NCBI RefSeq assembly: GCF_900128905.1
Contig: NZ_FQTV01000007.1
Coordinates: forward strand, 156,542 to 220,541
Reading direction: 5' to 3'
Source of the DNA: Bacteroides luti
Lineage (GTDB): Bacteria; Bacteroidota; Bacteroidia; Bacteroidales; Bacteroidaceae
Length of the DNA stretch: 64,000 nt
The notes beneath the pieces were generated by a model. It was not told the origin of the DNA. It made no database searches and saw nothing but the letters and a program-made list of their open reading frames with translations. The position numbers and the translations under genes are program-made. Below are positions 56,097 to 64,000 of the stretch, piece by piece (position 1 is the first letter of the stretch; each line of letters opens with the position of its first letter).

Positions 56097-56432
56097 ATGA
56101 ACTTATCAGTATTATTGCAAGCACCTGCAGCTGGTGCCAGTGGTTTCTTAAGTGGTGGCGGTGGAACTATTTTAATGATGGTAGCCATGTTTGCTATTAT
56201 TTATTTTTTTATGATTCGTCCACAAAACAAAAAACAAAAAGAAATACAGAATTTCCGTAAAGGATTGGAAGTAGGTCAAAAGGTTATTACTGCCGGTGGA
56301 ATACATGGAAAAATTAAAGAAGTAAATGATGATTTTATTGTTCTTGAGATTGCAGATAATGTTCGTATTAAAATAGATAAGAATTCTATTTTTGCTGCTG
56401 CATCTGATGCAAATCAAGCAAATGCGAAATAG
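56097..56432 (+). CDS. yajC: Preprotein translocase accessory subunit YajC
   Basis: The 111-residue protein has one membrane helix (ILMMVAMFAIIYFFMIRPQNKK) followed by the YajC cytoplasmic domain with FRKGLEVGQKVITAGGIHGKI. YajC associates with the SecDF complex at the inner membrane. It lies 44 bp after nusB and 9 bp before ybbR. Confidence 0.95.
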   Translation: MNLSVLLQAPAAGASGFLSGGGGTILMMVAMFAIIYFFMIRPQNKKQKEIQNFRKGLEVGQKVITAGGIHGKIKEVNDDFIVLEIADNVRIKIDKNSIFAAASDANQANAK

Positions 56433-56441
56433 TAAGATATA

Positions 56442-57455
56442 ATGTTCATTGAAAGGAACATAAAGTTCTTTTATTTAAAGATATTTAGGAGGGTCAGAAG
56501 CTTTCTGCTGAGTGAAAAAAGCAGAAAAGTTCTGATCTTTCTGTTTTTTTTCTTTATATCTTCTGGTTTTTGGTTATTGCAGACTTTAAAAAACAATTTT
56601 GAGATTGAATTAGCTATTCCTGTAAAACTAAAAAATGTCCCGAACGATGCTGTTATTACCGCTGAGCCTATTTCCGAATTACATATTGTAGTTAAAGATA
56701 AAGGAACTACGTTACTGAATTATTTTTTTGGTCACGACTTTTACCCTATAAGTCTTGATTTTGCAGATTATCAGGATCTTGGTAATCATGTAATTATACC
56801 TGCATCTAGCATTGAAAAAAGAATTTTATCTCAGCTTAGTTCTTCTACTAAGCTAGTTAGCATCAAGCCTGATGTTGTTGATTACTTTTATACAATGGGT
56901 GCATCAAAGAAAGTTCCTGTAAGGTTAAGAGGTAAAATAAGTACAGGACGCCAGTATTATCTTACAGATACAGTGTTTTCTCCCGATTCAGTTCTTGTAT
57001 ATGCTCCACAGTCTATGCTCGATTCTATTAAATACGTAAGCACTCACGCTGTATTATTGAAAGAGATTTCGGATACAGTACATACGAGAGTACAATTGAC
57101 TGCTATTAAAGGTGTGAAGTTTGTGCCTAGTGTGGTTAATCTTACGCTTCCTGTTGATATTCTTACTGAAAAAACGTTAGAAGTGCCATTGTTGGGAATA
57201 AACTTTCCAGCTAATAAATCATTGCGAACATTTCCTTCAAAAGTAAAAGTCACTTTTCAGGTTGGGCTGAGACGCTTTAAATCTATTCGTCCTGAAAACT
57301 TTGTTTTTGATATCTCTTATGAAGAACTAATGAAGATTGGTTCTGAGAAATATAAATTAAAACTGAAATCGGTTCCGGCTGGAGTGAGCTATGTACGCAT
57401 TATTCCCAACCAGGTAGATTTCTTAATCGAATCAATTCCTGCTTATGGCTATTAA
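56442..57455 (+). CDS. YbbR-like domain protein (CdaR-like)
   Basis: The 337-residue protein has one N-terminal membrane helix (VLIFLFFFFISSGFWLLQTL) and extracytoplasmic YbbR-type repeats, for example IPVKLKNVPNDAVITAEP and KKVPVRLRGKISTGRQYYLTDTVFSPDSVLVY. In Firmicutes such proteins tune the di-AMP cyclase CdaA; no cdaA is next to it here. It overlaps coaE by 11 bp. Confidence 0.88.
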   Translation: MFIERNIKFFYLKIFRRVRSFLLSEKSRKVLIFLFFFFISSGFWLLQTLKNNFEIELAIPVKLKNVPNDAVITAEPISELHIVVKDKGTTLLNYFFGHDFYPISLDFADYQDLGNHVIIPASSIEKRILSQLSSSTKLVSIKPDVVDYFYTMGASKKVPVRLRGKISTGRQYYLTDTVFSPDSVLVYAPQSMLDSIKYVSTHAVLLKEISDTVHTRVQLTAIKGVKFVPSVVNLTLPVDILTEKTLEVPLLGINFPANKSLRTFPSKVKVTFQVGLRRFKSIRPENFVFDISYEELMKIGSEKYKLKLKSVPAGVSYVRIIPNQVDFLIESIPAYGY

Positions 57456-58032
57456 AATAGGATTAACCGGTGGCATTGGGAGCGGTAAATCGGTTGTCTC
57501 TCATTTATTGAAAACAATGGGTATACCCGTTTATATAGCAGATGATGAATCAAAAAGGATCACTTCAACTGATTCTTTGATAAAGCAACAACTTATTAAT
57601 TTACTTGGTCAAGGGGTTTATATTAACGGCGTTTTAAATAAAAATCTACTTGCAGCTTATATCTTTTCGGATGCAGAACATGCTAAGATTGTTAATGAGA
57701 TAATTCATCCAAGAGTCAAAGAAGACTTTGTAAAATGGGTAGATAAAAATAGTAAGTATCCTGTTGTTGCAATAGAGTCGGCAATACTCATTGAAGCTGG
57801 ATTTACTGATGAAGTTGATATCGTTGCAATGGTTTATGCTCCAATGGATTTACGTTTACAACGGCTGGCTTTGCGTGATTCTTCTTCGTCAAAAGAACAA
57901 ATCTTAAAAAGAATTCAAAGTCAGATGGACGATGAGAAGAAAAAAGCATTAGCCGATATTATTATTGTTAATGACGAACAAATTCCCGTAATTCCTCAGG
58001 TAGTAGAATTGGTAAAATCATCACAACAATAA
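57445..58032 (+). CDS. coaE: Dephospho-CoA kinase
   Basis: The 195-residue enzyme performs the last step of CoA synthesis. It shows the P-loop IGLTGGIGSGKSVVSHLL, VYIADDESKRI and later IIHPRVKEDF and ILIEAGFTDEVD. Its start lies inside the end of ybbR, so translation is likely coupled. CoA biosynthesis is also served by panC-panD elsewhere in the window. Confidence 0.96.
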   Translation: MAIKIGLTGGIGSGKSVVSHLLKTMGIPVYIADDESKRITSTDSLIKQQLINLLGQGVYINGVLNKNLLAAYIFSDAEHAKIVNEIIHPRVKEDFVKWVDKNSKYPVVAIESAILIEAGFTDEVDIVAMVYAPMDLRLQRLALRDSSSSKEQILKRIQSQMDDEKKKALADIIIVNDEQIPVIPQVVELVKSSQQ

Positions 58033-58149
58033 TTGTTTTTCCTAATATATGTTTAAAGGGTCACTTTTTATCAATTTAACGTTGCTTGTTTCAATGTTGA
58101 ATACTATTTTTGCTGACTCAAATATTTAAAAATAAAATAAAAAAGTATT

Positions 58150-58584
58150 ATGTTGAAGACTATTTTGTCTATCTCGGGTAAGCCGGGTTTGTATAAGTTA
58201 ATTTCTCAGGGAAAAAATATGTTGATTGTTGAATCAATTTCTGAAGATAAGAAACGTATCCCTGCTTATGGTAATGAAAAAGTTATTTCTTTGGCTGATA
58301 TTGCAATGTATACAAATGATTCAGAAGTTCCTTTGAAAGAAGTGCTTGCTTCTGTGCTGAAGAAAGAAAATGGTGAATTAGCATCTATTGATGCAAAGAA
58401 ATCTACAAGCGATCAATTGCGTACTTATTTTGCAGAGATCCTTCCAGATTTTGACCGTGATAGAGTTTATGTAACTGATATTAAGAAACTAATTTCATGG
58501 TATAACATTTTGGTAACTAACGGTATCACAGATTTTGAAGCAGAAGAAACAGCTGAAGAAGCTGCAGAATCTGAAGCTGAATAA
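58150..58584 (+). CDS. DUF5606 family protein
   Basis: The 144-residue protein (MLKTILSISGKPGLYKLISQGKNMLIVESI) matches DUF5606 of Bacteroidetes. The N-terminal part is a small beta-rich domain, followed by a helical region (STSDQLRTYFAEILPDFDRDRVYVTDIKKLISWYNIL) and an acidic alanine/glutamate tail. It often follows coaE. The function is unknown. A terminator follows at 58604-58640. Confidence 0.85.
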   Translation: MLKTILSISGKPGLYKLISQGKNMLIVESISEDKKRIPAYGNEKVISLADIAMYTNDSEVPLKEVLASVLKKENGELASIDAKKSTSDQLRTYFAEILPDFDRDRVYVTDIKKLISWYNILVTNGITDFEAEETAEEAAESEAE

Positions 58585-58603
58585 TATATCTTAGTAATCG
58601 ATA

Positions 58604-58640
58604 GAAAAGGGTGAATCATTATATGACTTGCCCTTTTTCT
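58604..58640 (+). terminator. Terminator of the nusB-DUF5606 operon
   Basis: aaaaggg (58605-58611) pairs with ccctttt (58631-58637), followed by more T. Confidence 0.7.
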
Positions 58641-59045
58641 ATTTGTTATCATCTTGAAAATGAGAATTATAGACTCTTTATAAATTCTCTTTTCAAATAC
58701 TGTATATACTTAGTTGCTGTAATACTGAGTAAGTTTTGATATAATTTAGTGCTCATAAAATTAAAATAGTCAAAAAGTCTAGCAATCTAGCAGGACGTAT
58801 TTAACCTGCTGACTGATAGTGTTATATAGGCGCTAGATATACTTGATAAAGTCTAGCGCTAGTCTAGCAGTCTAGCAGTTTATAACCTTATAAAGGTTGA
58901 CTAAATATGTTCTTATCCCAGTTTGTAGTTTATTAGTTATATCTTAATCACTAACTTCGGTTGACTAATCTTTCTAAAGTCTGTCTCGTCTTGATTTTGG
59001 TTGACTGCGTTTATTCATAATCCTAGTATTAGTTGGATTCCTTTG

Positions 59046-59128
59046 TACACCCGGGTGGAGAATACCCCTATACCCGGATGTAGGTTGTTGCTACACCCGG
59101 GTGTAACGCACTAGTACACCCGGATCTA
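59046..59128. repeat. Four palindromic units with an exact 23 bp period
   Basis: Units begin at 59046, 59069, 59092 and 59115, each exactly 23 bp from the next. The 14-base cores are TACACCCGGGTGGA, TATACCCGGATGTA, TACACCCGGGTGTA (a perfect palindrome) and TACACCCGGATCTA. The common ACCCGG(G/A)T heart also appears in the last unit of the array at 44048-44162, which has the same period. Confidence 0.8.
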
Positions 59129-59225
59129 CGGAACTGTTTTTATACAATACATCAATAGAATTATAAGCCTATTTGGCTTTTATCTTTTGTGAAATAAATA
59201 TTTTTATAAAATAGGAAGCAATATA

Positions 59226-59324
59226 TTTGGTTTATATTATAAACCACTTTATATTTGTATCCAGCAATTGAGAAGTGCACAGCTCTTTTGCTTTTTTTAT
59301 CCGGATATAGTTTATGTTATAAAC
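59226..59324 (+). promoter_or_regulatory. Promoter with two GTTTATrTTATAAAC operators
   Basis: TTTG (59226-59229) and TATATTTG (59250-59257) are spaced 20 bp apart. GTTTATATTATAAAC (59230-59244, within a larger 17-base palindrome) fills the spacer, and GTTTATGTTATAAAC (59310-59324) lies downstream before the start codon, 80 bp away. This is consistent with autorepression by the winged-helix protein encoded at 59944. Confidence 0.72.
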
Positions 59325-59350
59325 CAATTTACAAATTAATTAAAAGAACT

Positions 59351-59959
59351 ATGGAAGAGAAAACGTTAACAGAGAAAGAAAGCATAGAAATAATTTCTCG
59401 AATGATTCAGGAGACAAAAGAAGGAATGCAGGAAGGTTCAGGAAATATGTTCCTTTTGTGGGGATATCTATCAACAATTGTTTCGTTGATGATCTATTTT
59501 GGCTACAATGCAACTGGTAATACAAATATATTTTGGCTTTGGTGGTTAATACCAGCATTAGGATGGCCGGCAATGGTATATCTACTCAAAAAAAGAAAAA
59601 GAAGAGTGGTGACTTATATAAATCGTATAGTAAGTTATATATGGATAGTTATAGGAATTTGCTCGGTACTTGTTCCTATAGGTAGTATATTGGCTCCGGT
59701 TCCTTTCCCTGCTTTATTTGTTGCAGCATTGCTTGTTAATATCGGAGTAGCAATGACCGGTCTGGTTATTAAATACAGGTTACTTATTATTTCTGGTTTT
59801 TCCGGTATTTTATTCAGTTTTTCACTGTTGTTTGTTCATGGCTTGTCATGCATACTTGTCTTTGCTGCAATGTTTGTTGTTTTAATGATTATTCCGGGGC
59901 ACGCACTAAATGCTGCTAGTAGAAAAACTAAAAAATATGGCCTATGTTCAGAGAACTAG
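59351..59959 (+). CDS. Four- to six-helix membrane protein paired with a winged-helix regulator
   Basis: I start at ATG 59351 (MEEKTLTEKESIEIISRM), giving 202 residues; the upstream frame to 59255 overlaps the promoter. An amphipathic N-terminal helix is followed by hydrophobic segments (LWGYLSTIVSLMIYFGY, IVSYIWIVIGICSVLV, ALFVAALLVNIGVAMTGLVI, ILFSFSLLFVHGLSCILVFAAMFVVLMIIPG). I do not recognise a named family. Such membrane proteins coupled to small PadR/HTH_34 regulators are common in Bacteroides. It overlaps the regulator by 16 bp. Confidence 0.8.
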   Translation: MEEKTLTEKESIEIISRMIQETKEGMQEGSGNMFLLWGYLSTIVSLMIYFGYNATGNTNIFWLWWLIPALGWPAMVYLLKKRKRRVVTYINRIVSYIWIVIGICSVLVPIGSILAPVPFPALFVAALLVNIGVAMTGLVIKYRLLIISGFSGILFSFSLLFVHGLSCILVFAAMFVVLMIIPGHALNAASRKTKKYGLCSEN

Positions 59960-60225
59960 ATCCGTTACTTCATTCGCAACTTCGGCTTGCTGTAATGGCT
60001 ATTCTAATGAGCGTGGAAGAAGCTGACTTTGTGTATCTGAAGGAAAAAACTCAGTCAACGGCAGGTAATTTAAGTGTTCAGCTTGATAAGCTTTCTGAAG
60101 CTGGGTATATAAAAGTAGAAAAAAGCTTTGTGGGAAAGAAAACACATACGGCTTGTCAGATCTTACCTGCAGGAAGAAAAGCTTTCGAGCGCTATGTTCA
60201 GGCCCTGAAAGATTATATTGGCTGA
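59944..60225 (+). CDS. Winged-helix transcriptional regulator (HTH_34 type)
   Basis: The 93-residue protein reads LDPLLHSQLRLAVMAILMS, then TQSTAGNLSVQLDKLSEAGYIKVEKSF as recognition helix and wing, with HTACQILPAGRKAFERYVQAL at the end. This matches small MarR-like HTH_34 regulators. It probably binds the two GTTTATrTTATAAAC sites upstream of its own operon. A T-rich terminator follows at 60335. Confidence 0.88.
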   Translation: MFRELDPLLHSQLRLAVMAILMSVEEADFVYLKEKTQSTAGNLSVQLDKLSEAGYIKVEKSFVGKKTHTACQILPAGRKAFERYVQALKDYIG

Positions 60226-60334
60226 TTAAATTATTCTTCGAGCTTTTCAATGAAAGTATTAGATAAATTAGATATTAAGCTAATTACATTTCTAAGAATT
60301 AAATCTTGTGCTTGATATTAAAGTGTTCAAGATG

Positions 60335-60367
60335 AAAGCACAGACTTCACAGTCTGTGCTTTTTTCA
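60335..60367 (+). terminator. Terminator of the regulator operon
   Basis: aaagcacagact (60335-60346) pairs perfectly with agtctgtgcttt (60351-60362), followed by T. Confidence 0.88.
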
Positions 60368-60449
60368 AATATAATAATAGAAAACAACGTGTTTATTAGA
60401 GTGTTTCCTTTTTTGAAATACTATAATAAGAAATTGCCAACACTAATTT

Positions 60450-62045
60450 TTAAAGAAGATTTATTGTTTTATTTATTCCAATTTCATCTATAAAATATTG
60501 ATCATGAGATACAATTAATAATGAACCATTAAACTCCTTTACAGAAGATAAAAGCATTTCCAAACTATGTATATCCAGATTATTGGTGGGTTCATCGAGT
60601 ATAAGCATATCTGGAGTATTATTACATATATTCAGGCAACAAAGAATTAGCTTCATTTTCTCGCCTCCACTGAGCTGTGAACATGGTCTGTTCCATGTAT
60701 CAGAAGAAAATTGATAGCGGTGCAAAATTGTTTTCAACTCATGTTCCTGCAAAAGCCGTTCATTGAATTTTTGTACTTGTTCAAAAACAGATATGTGGAA
60801 ATCAACCATCGAATATTCCTGGTCAATATAAAGATATTTAAATGAAGCAGAATATAAATTTCCTGATGTAGGAGATAGTTCTCCTGTTATTATCTTTATA
60901 AGAGTAGATTTTCCTGAACCATTATTTCCATCGATTCTCACCCTATCTCCACTACGTATCTGGAATGTCAAGGGTAATTCCCACAAAGGTTTTTTTGCAG
61001 TAAACGAAAAGTTTAGCTTTTTTGCATCAAAAAGAATCTTGCCGTTATGCAAATCCGTTTCTTTTAGATTTATTTTCAATGTTTGCTCATTCTGTACTTG
61101 TATTCTTAGTTGCCTGAGGTTATCGGAAAGCTCATTCAGCTTTTCGGAATGAATACTTTTAAGCTTGGCAGTACTCTGTTCTGCTTTGCTTTTAAGTGTG
61201 TTTGCAACTATACGCGGAGTGCCTCCTTTTTGACCTGTTTTTTTCGACTTAATTTCGCTTTTTTGCCTTTGTTCTGCTATTTCGCAGGCTTTTTGTCGTG
61301 CTTTCTTTAAAGCCTTTTCGGCATTACTAAGCTGAGTTTGCAAAGCATGTATTTTTTGTTCGTTCTGTAATTTATAAAAATCGTAGTTACCACCGTATGC
61401 TTCAATTGTATTTCTCTTTAATACAAAAGTGTGCTTAAGCATATTCAGCAGCATTATGTCATGACTGACAACAAGTATTGTAGACCGACTTGATTTTATG
61501 AAGCGATAAAGGATTTTTCTGCTTTCTGAGTCCAGATGATTTGATGGCTCATCAAGAAGAATAATCTCTGGAGAATGGATCTGTATTCCGGCTAAAAGAA
61601 TTTTTGTTTTTTCTCCTCCGCTTAATGAATTCATTTGTTGGTATAGATCAATATTCTGAATATTCCAAAATTCAAAGGCTGATTGTATTCTTTCTTCAAT
61701 TTCCCAATCATCATTCAATGATTCAAAATCTGAAAGTGAGTTACTTCCATTAAGGATTGCCCTTAGAGCTGTTAGTTTATTTTCTACATCAAGTACCTGT
61801 GAAACAGTATAATCATCATATTGTCCTAAATATTGAGGCACGTAATAGGATGAACTGGATATATCAATATCTCCACTAGTAGAATTTTGTTTCCCTGCTA
61901 TAATTCTTAATAAGGTGGATTTTCCTGATCCGTTATCTCCGACTAATGAAACTTTGTCGCCGTCGGATATAGAAATATTGATATTCTGAAATAAAGTAGT
62001 TCCATCAGAATGTATATATGATAGTGATTTAAGAATAATACTCAT
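60450..62045 (-). CDS. ABC-F family ATPase (ribosome-associated)
   Basis: The 531-residue protein has two ABC domains and no membrane segments. The first has Walker [10 protein letters not shown] (36-44), signature LSGGEKTK (141-148) and Walker B LLDEP (163-167). The second has GNNGSGKST and LSGGEKMK with [12 protein letters not shown] Lys/Gln-rich linker of about 80 residues ([23 protein letters not shown]) lies between. ABC-F proteins act on ribosomes, in antibiotic protection or translation control. The long leader with a short ORF and hairpins (see 62241-62310) would suit an inducible resistance gene. Confidence 0.9.
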   Translation of the reverse strand: MSIILKSLSYIHSDGTTLFQNINISISDGDKVSLVGDNGSGKSTLLRIIAGKQNSTSGDIDISSSSYYVPQYLGQYDDYTVSQVLDVENKLTALRAILNGSNSLSDFESLNDDWEIEERIQSAFEFWNIQNIDLYQQMNSLSGGEKTKILLAGIQIHSPEIILLDEPSNHLDSESRKILYRFIKSSRSTILVVSHDIMLLNMLKHTFVLKRNTIEAYGGNYDFYKLQNEQKIHALQTQLSNAEKALKKARQKACEIAEQRQKSEIKSKKTGQKGGTPRIVANTLKSKAEQSTAKLKSIHSEKLNELSDNLRQLRIQVQNEQTLKINLKETDLHNGKILFDAKKLNFSFTAKKPLWELPLTFQIRSGDRVRIDGNNGSGKSTLIKIITGELSPTSGNLYSASFKYLYIDQEYSMVDFHISVFEQVQKFNERLLQEHELKTILHRYQFSSDTWNRPCSQLSGGEKMKLILCCLNICNNTPDMLILDEPTNNLDIHSLEMLLSSVKEFNGSLLIVSHDQYFIDEIGINKTINLL

Positions 62046-62240
62046 AAATCTATAGTTTTAAATTAAATAATGAATAAAGTAAAATATACGGTTAGAAAGC
62101 AAACACAAAAGAATTTGCTTATAGTTAGAACAAAATGTAAGATTGTTGTTCTTTAGTAAGAAAAAGACTATTACATAAAATCTAAGTTTATATCATTGCA
62201 AATGAAGTAATGCAACGATGCAGTTGACACTTTTTTGACC

Positions 62241-62287
62241 AAAAATATTCTGTAAGGATAAGAATATATGATGGTTCTGTGACCATC
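62241..62287 (-). promoter_or_regulatory. Hairpins in the ABC-F leader, possible attenuator
   Basis: On the minus strand, a six-pair stem (gatggt/accatc, 62270-62275 and 62282-62287) is followed by an AT-rich seven-pair stem (62245-62251 and 62261-62267) and then TTTT. This lies just after the short ORF at 62293-62310, as expected for translation-coupled attenuation. Confidence 0.35.
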
Positions 62288-62292
62288 TATTT

Positions 62293-62310
62293 TTACTTAG
62301 ATATTTTCAT
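62293..62310 (-). CDS. Possible five-codon leader peptide MKISK of the ABC-F gene
   Basis: An ATG at 62310 is followed by AAA ATA TCT AAG and a stop. It lies about 20 bp after the predicted transcription start and directly before two hairpins, about 250 bp before the ABC-F start codon. Short leader ORFs in this place are known for inducible ABC-F and Erm genes in other bacteria. Chance occurrence is possible for so short an ORF. Confidence 0.35.
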   Translation of the reverse strand: MKISK

Positions 62311-62338
62311 TGAAGTATTTGTTCGTTATTTAATACTG

Positions 62339-62346
62339 CAAAGGTA
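62339..62346 (-). promoter_or_regulatory. -7 box of the ABC-F gene
   Basis: caaaggta reads TACCTTTG on the minus strand. No perfect -33 is seen. It predicts a leader of about 285 bases. Confidence 0.5.
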
Positions 62347-62491
62347 TGTATAACTTTTTAAAAAGGAAATTTTTTACTTTTAAAAATTAAGAAAGTATAA
62401 TATATTATGTTTCAAATAAATAAAGCCCCACAGTATATAACCTTTTTGCTAAGAATCATTATTTTTGTAGAAAACTAAAATATCAATTATT

Positions 62492-62761
62492 ATGGAAAGA
62501 TTGTGTCAAAGCTGTGGGATGCCTATGTCATCCGATGAACTACTAGGAACTAATGCCGATGGTAGCCTCAATAAAGATTATTGTACCTATTGTTTCCAGG
62601 AAGGAGAATTTACTCAGGATTTCACTATGGATGAGATGATTCTTCACTGTGTGGAATTTCTGGATGAATTTAATAAAGGTCTCGAAAAACCAATTACCAG
62701 AGAAGAAGCTATTGCCCTGATGAAAGATGCATTTCCTACGTTTAAAAGGTGGAAGAAATAA
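62492..62761 (+). CDS. Zn-ribbon-2 domain protein
   Basis: The 89-residue protein has CQSCGMPMSSDELLGTN and YCTYCFQEGEF, four cysteines that form a zinc ribbon of the Zn_ribbon_2 family, and then a helical tail with EEAIALMKDAFPTFKRWK. It is a small cytoplasmic protein, probably binding zinc; its partner is unknown. A TATTTTTG -7 box precedes it by 24 bp. Confidence 0.88.
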   Translation: MERLCQSCGMPMSSDELLGTNADGSLNKDYCTYCFQEGEFTQDFTMDEMILHCVEFLDEFNKGLEKPITREEAIALMKDAFPTFKRWKK

Positions 62762-62930
62762 AAAATTCCATTTTAAAGTAACATAACTGATGGTAAGATA
62801 AGCTGAAATAAACAAAAGTTTATAAGAAAAAGAGCATTTGCATAATAATGCTCTTTTTTTTATAACCAGGGGAGTTTATCTGTATGGTTATATAATGAAG
62901 GATATACTTTTAATATAATATGATATTGCA

Positions 62931-63416
62931 ATGGGAAAATATCACATGAGTAACAGACCTAACAGAGAAATAAAGAGTGAAGAACAAATTATTGAGCTGT
63001 TGGAAAAGGGAAAATATGTAACCATATCTTTGTGCAAAGATAGTCAGCCATATATAGTGACTCTGAGTTATGGATATGACAAAGATACAAATTCTTTGTA
63101 TATGCATTGTGCAAAGAATGGGTTGAAGCTAGATTTTATTAGGGCTAATGCCAAAGCATGCGACACTGTAATAGAAGATGGTGGCTATATATATAATGAG
63201 TGTGGCCATTGGTATAAGTCATTAGTGCTTTGGGGTGAGATTTCGATATTGACAAATACCGACGAGAAAAGAAAAGGAATGGAGATTATTTTGAATCATT
63301 TGGAAACAGACAATGATTTTATCAAGAAGAAACTGGATAGTGATATTAAACTATATCAGGATTTGGTTGTTCTTAAATATGTGATTAACGAAATTCATGG
63401 AAAGTCGGGGCGATAA
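62931..63416 (+). CDS. Pyridoxamine 5'-phosphate oxidase family (FMN-binding) protein
   Basis: The 161-residue protein reads MGKYHMSNRPNREIKSEEQIIELLEKGKYVTISLCKDSQPYIVTLSYGYD, then LYMHCAKNGLKLDFI, matching the split-barrel FMN-binding family common in Bacteroides. It probably binds flavin or a related cofactor and may reduce small molecules; the substrate is unknown. The 16S rRNA operon begins downstream. Confidence 0.88.
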   Translation: MGKYHMSNRPNREIKSEEQIIELLEKGKYVTISLCKDSQPYIVTLSYGYDKDTNSLYMHCAKNGLKLDFIRANAKACDTVIEDGGYIYNECGHWYKSLVLWGEISILTNTDEKRKGMEIILNHLETDNDFIKKKLDSDIKLYQDLVVLKYVINEIHGKSGR

Positions 63417-63610
63417 ATAGAAGCAAAATATAAGTTATAAACATTTTCCTGCACCTCCTTACGCGCGCACCTAAATTAATAATGTATATACAGAAGTACC
63501 TTTTCTTAAAGCTTCTTGCAAAGAAGAAAAAAATATGTTCTGTAACACGTTTGTAATTCAGCGAGTTATCTATTAATTGCAAAAAAAATAAGAAAAAAGA
63601 GTTAGATATA

Positions 63611-63642
63611 TTTGGATTGGTAGGAGTAAAGTTCTACTTTTG
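63611..63642 (+). promoter_or_regulatory. rRNA promoter P1
   Basis: TTTG (63611-63614) and TACTTTTG (63635-63642) with a 20 bp spacer, followed by GCACCCGC. Confidence 0.85.
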
Positions 63643-63752
63643 CACCCGCTTTGCAAGAGAGACAAAGCTTACGCTGTTGACATAATGTAAGATAACCGGT
63701 GCATTCATCGAGGTTTTAGAGAAAAAGAATTTAAAAAATATTCTCGAAAACA

Positions 63753-63784
63753 TTTGGAGGTTAAAATTAAAAGTTCTACCTTTG
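63753..63784 (+). promoter_or_regulatory. rRNA promoter P2
   Basis: TTTG (63753-63756) and TACCTTTG (63777-63784) with a 20 bp spacer, followed by GCATCCGC, a close match to P1. Confidence 0.85.
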
Positions 63785-63966
63785 CATCCGCTTACGAAAA
63801 TAGCGTAACAAAAAGAAATCGTTCTTTGAATAGATTATAAATAAACGAAACAAGTAGTACAAGAGCATTAAGTGCGTGTATTGTTACATGTACTTGGTAA
63901 AATAGAAATGCGAACCGTCAATTAAGATAAACGGAATCCTGATCAGAATTTAAATGAAACTTTTAC

Positions 63967-64000
63967 AATGAAGAGTTTGATCCTGGCTCAGGATGAACGC
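63967..64000 (+). rRNA. rrs: 16S ribosomal RNA, 5' end only
   Basis: AAGAGTTTGATCCTGGCTCA, the universal start of bacterial 16S rRNA, lies at 63971-63990, followed by GGATGAACGC as in Bacteroidales. The rest lies beyond the window. Confidence 0.97.

Larger units (their letters stand above)
58585..59350. other. Long repeat-rich spacer before the membrane protein gene
   Basis: These 766 bp have no credible gene. They hold a terminator (58604-58640), two copies of an AGTCTAGCArTCTAGCAG-type repeat (58776-58793 and 58861-58878), a CTAGCGCTAG palindrome (58853-58862) and three GGTTGACT words (58895, 58959, 58999). Also present are the 23 bp period array at 59046-59128, and the promoter and operators of the next gene (59226-59324). 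Confidence 0.7.
62046..62491. other. Divergent spacer with ABC-F leader and zinc-ribbon promoter
   Basis: The 446 bp contain the ABC-F -7 box on the minus strand (caaaggta, 62339-62346) and a leader of about 285 bases with a five-codon ORF (62293-62310). They also hold hairpins at 62245-62267 and 62270-62287, a further stem around 62193-62220, and a plus-strand TATTTTTG at 62460-62467 for the next gene. Confidence 0.55.
63417..63966 (+). promoter_or_regulatory. rRNA operon leader with two promoters
   Basis: This 550 bp region has no gene. It carries two -33/-7 pairs (63611-63642 and 63753-63784) and the transcribed leader of the 16S gene, in which gtagtac...gtact (around 63855-63896) can fold into the processing stem. 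Confidence 0.8.

Noticed and set aside
63420..63610. A further gene before the rRNA promoters
   Set aside because: Only a 65-codon antisense frame exists; it has no recognisable feature and overlaps the end of the FMN-binding protein gene.

Overview
The window looks like chromosomal DNA from a gut-type Bacteroides or a close relative in Bacteroidales. The signs are AT-rich sequence, many -7 boxes of the form TAnnTTTG (often with TTTG about 20 bp upstream), SusC/SusD pairs with a hybrid two-component regulator, and several gene families typical of Bacteroidetes (DUF4199, DUF6452, DUF6048, DUF5606, long NusB, PUR/DUF3276). I do not assign a species. No insertion sequence, CRISPR array or integrase was found.

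Layout. 1-3705 (minus): the start of an SNF2 helicase running off the left edge and a DEAD/DEAH helicase whose 3' end appears frameshifted. 3789-6606: an HU-like protein and a VirE_N/VapE-type P-loop protein, separated by a palindrome-rich spacer. 6810-8378: two small membrane proteins behind a promoter flanked by a repeated palindrome, then DUF190 and the fluoride channel CrcB. 8506-8818: two identical tRNA-Thr(UGU) genes and an SRP RNA, reading leftward. 9058-12370: a five-gene envelope operon (DUF4199, glycosyltransferase, DUF6452, DUF6048, MntP). 12445-13664: panC-panD. 13914-19436: a glycogen/alpha-glucan locus with a one-domain GT5 protein, a GH57 homologue that lacks its catalytic residues, a GT4 synthase and a debranching enzyme. 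MarC, a Crp-family regulator and enolase follow.

22833-44019 is a polysaccharide utilisation locus. It has a hybrid two-component sensor, two SusC/SusD pairs, a discoidin-domain lipoprotein, a surface GH16 lipoprotein, a periplasmic GH16 paralogue, then GH43 and GH2 enzymes behind a terminator and their own promoters. GH16 with a GH43_24-like exo-galactanase and a GH2 carrying the N-x-K carboxylate motif suggests a beta-1,3-galactan backbone with glucuronic acid, as in type II arabinogalactan. That substrate is inferred.

44414-63416 is mostly housekeeping: pepT-gcvT, a CPA2 antiporter, a HIT protein, a CE12 esterase, carbonic anhydrase, an Fpg-like protein without the catalytic proline, S4-pth-rplY, PUR, then nusB-yajC-ybbR-coaE-DUF5606. 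After these come a membrane protein with its winged-helix regulator, an ABC-F protein with a possible attenuator leader, a zinc-ribbon protein and an FMN-binding protein. The window ends with tandem rRNA promoters and the first bases of a 16S gene.

The least explained material is intergenic. There are two arrays of 10-14 bp palindromes with an exact 23 bp period (44048-44150 and 59046-59128) that share an ACCCGG-type core, and a third array of 66-69 bp repeats (49771-50040) built around a CCAGCTGG-like dyad.
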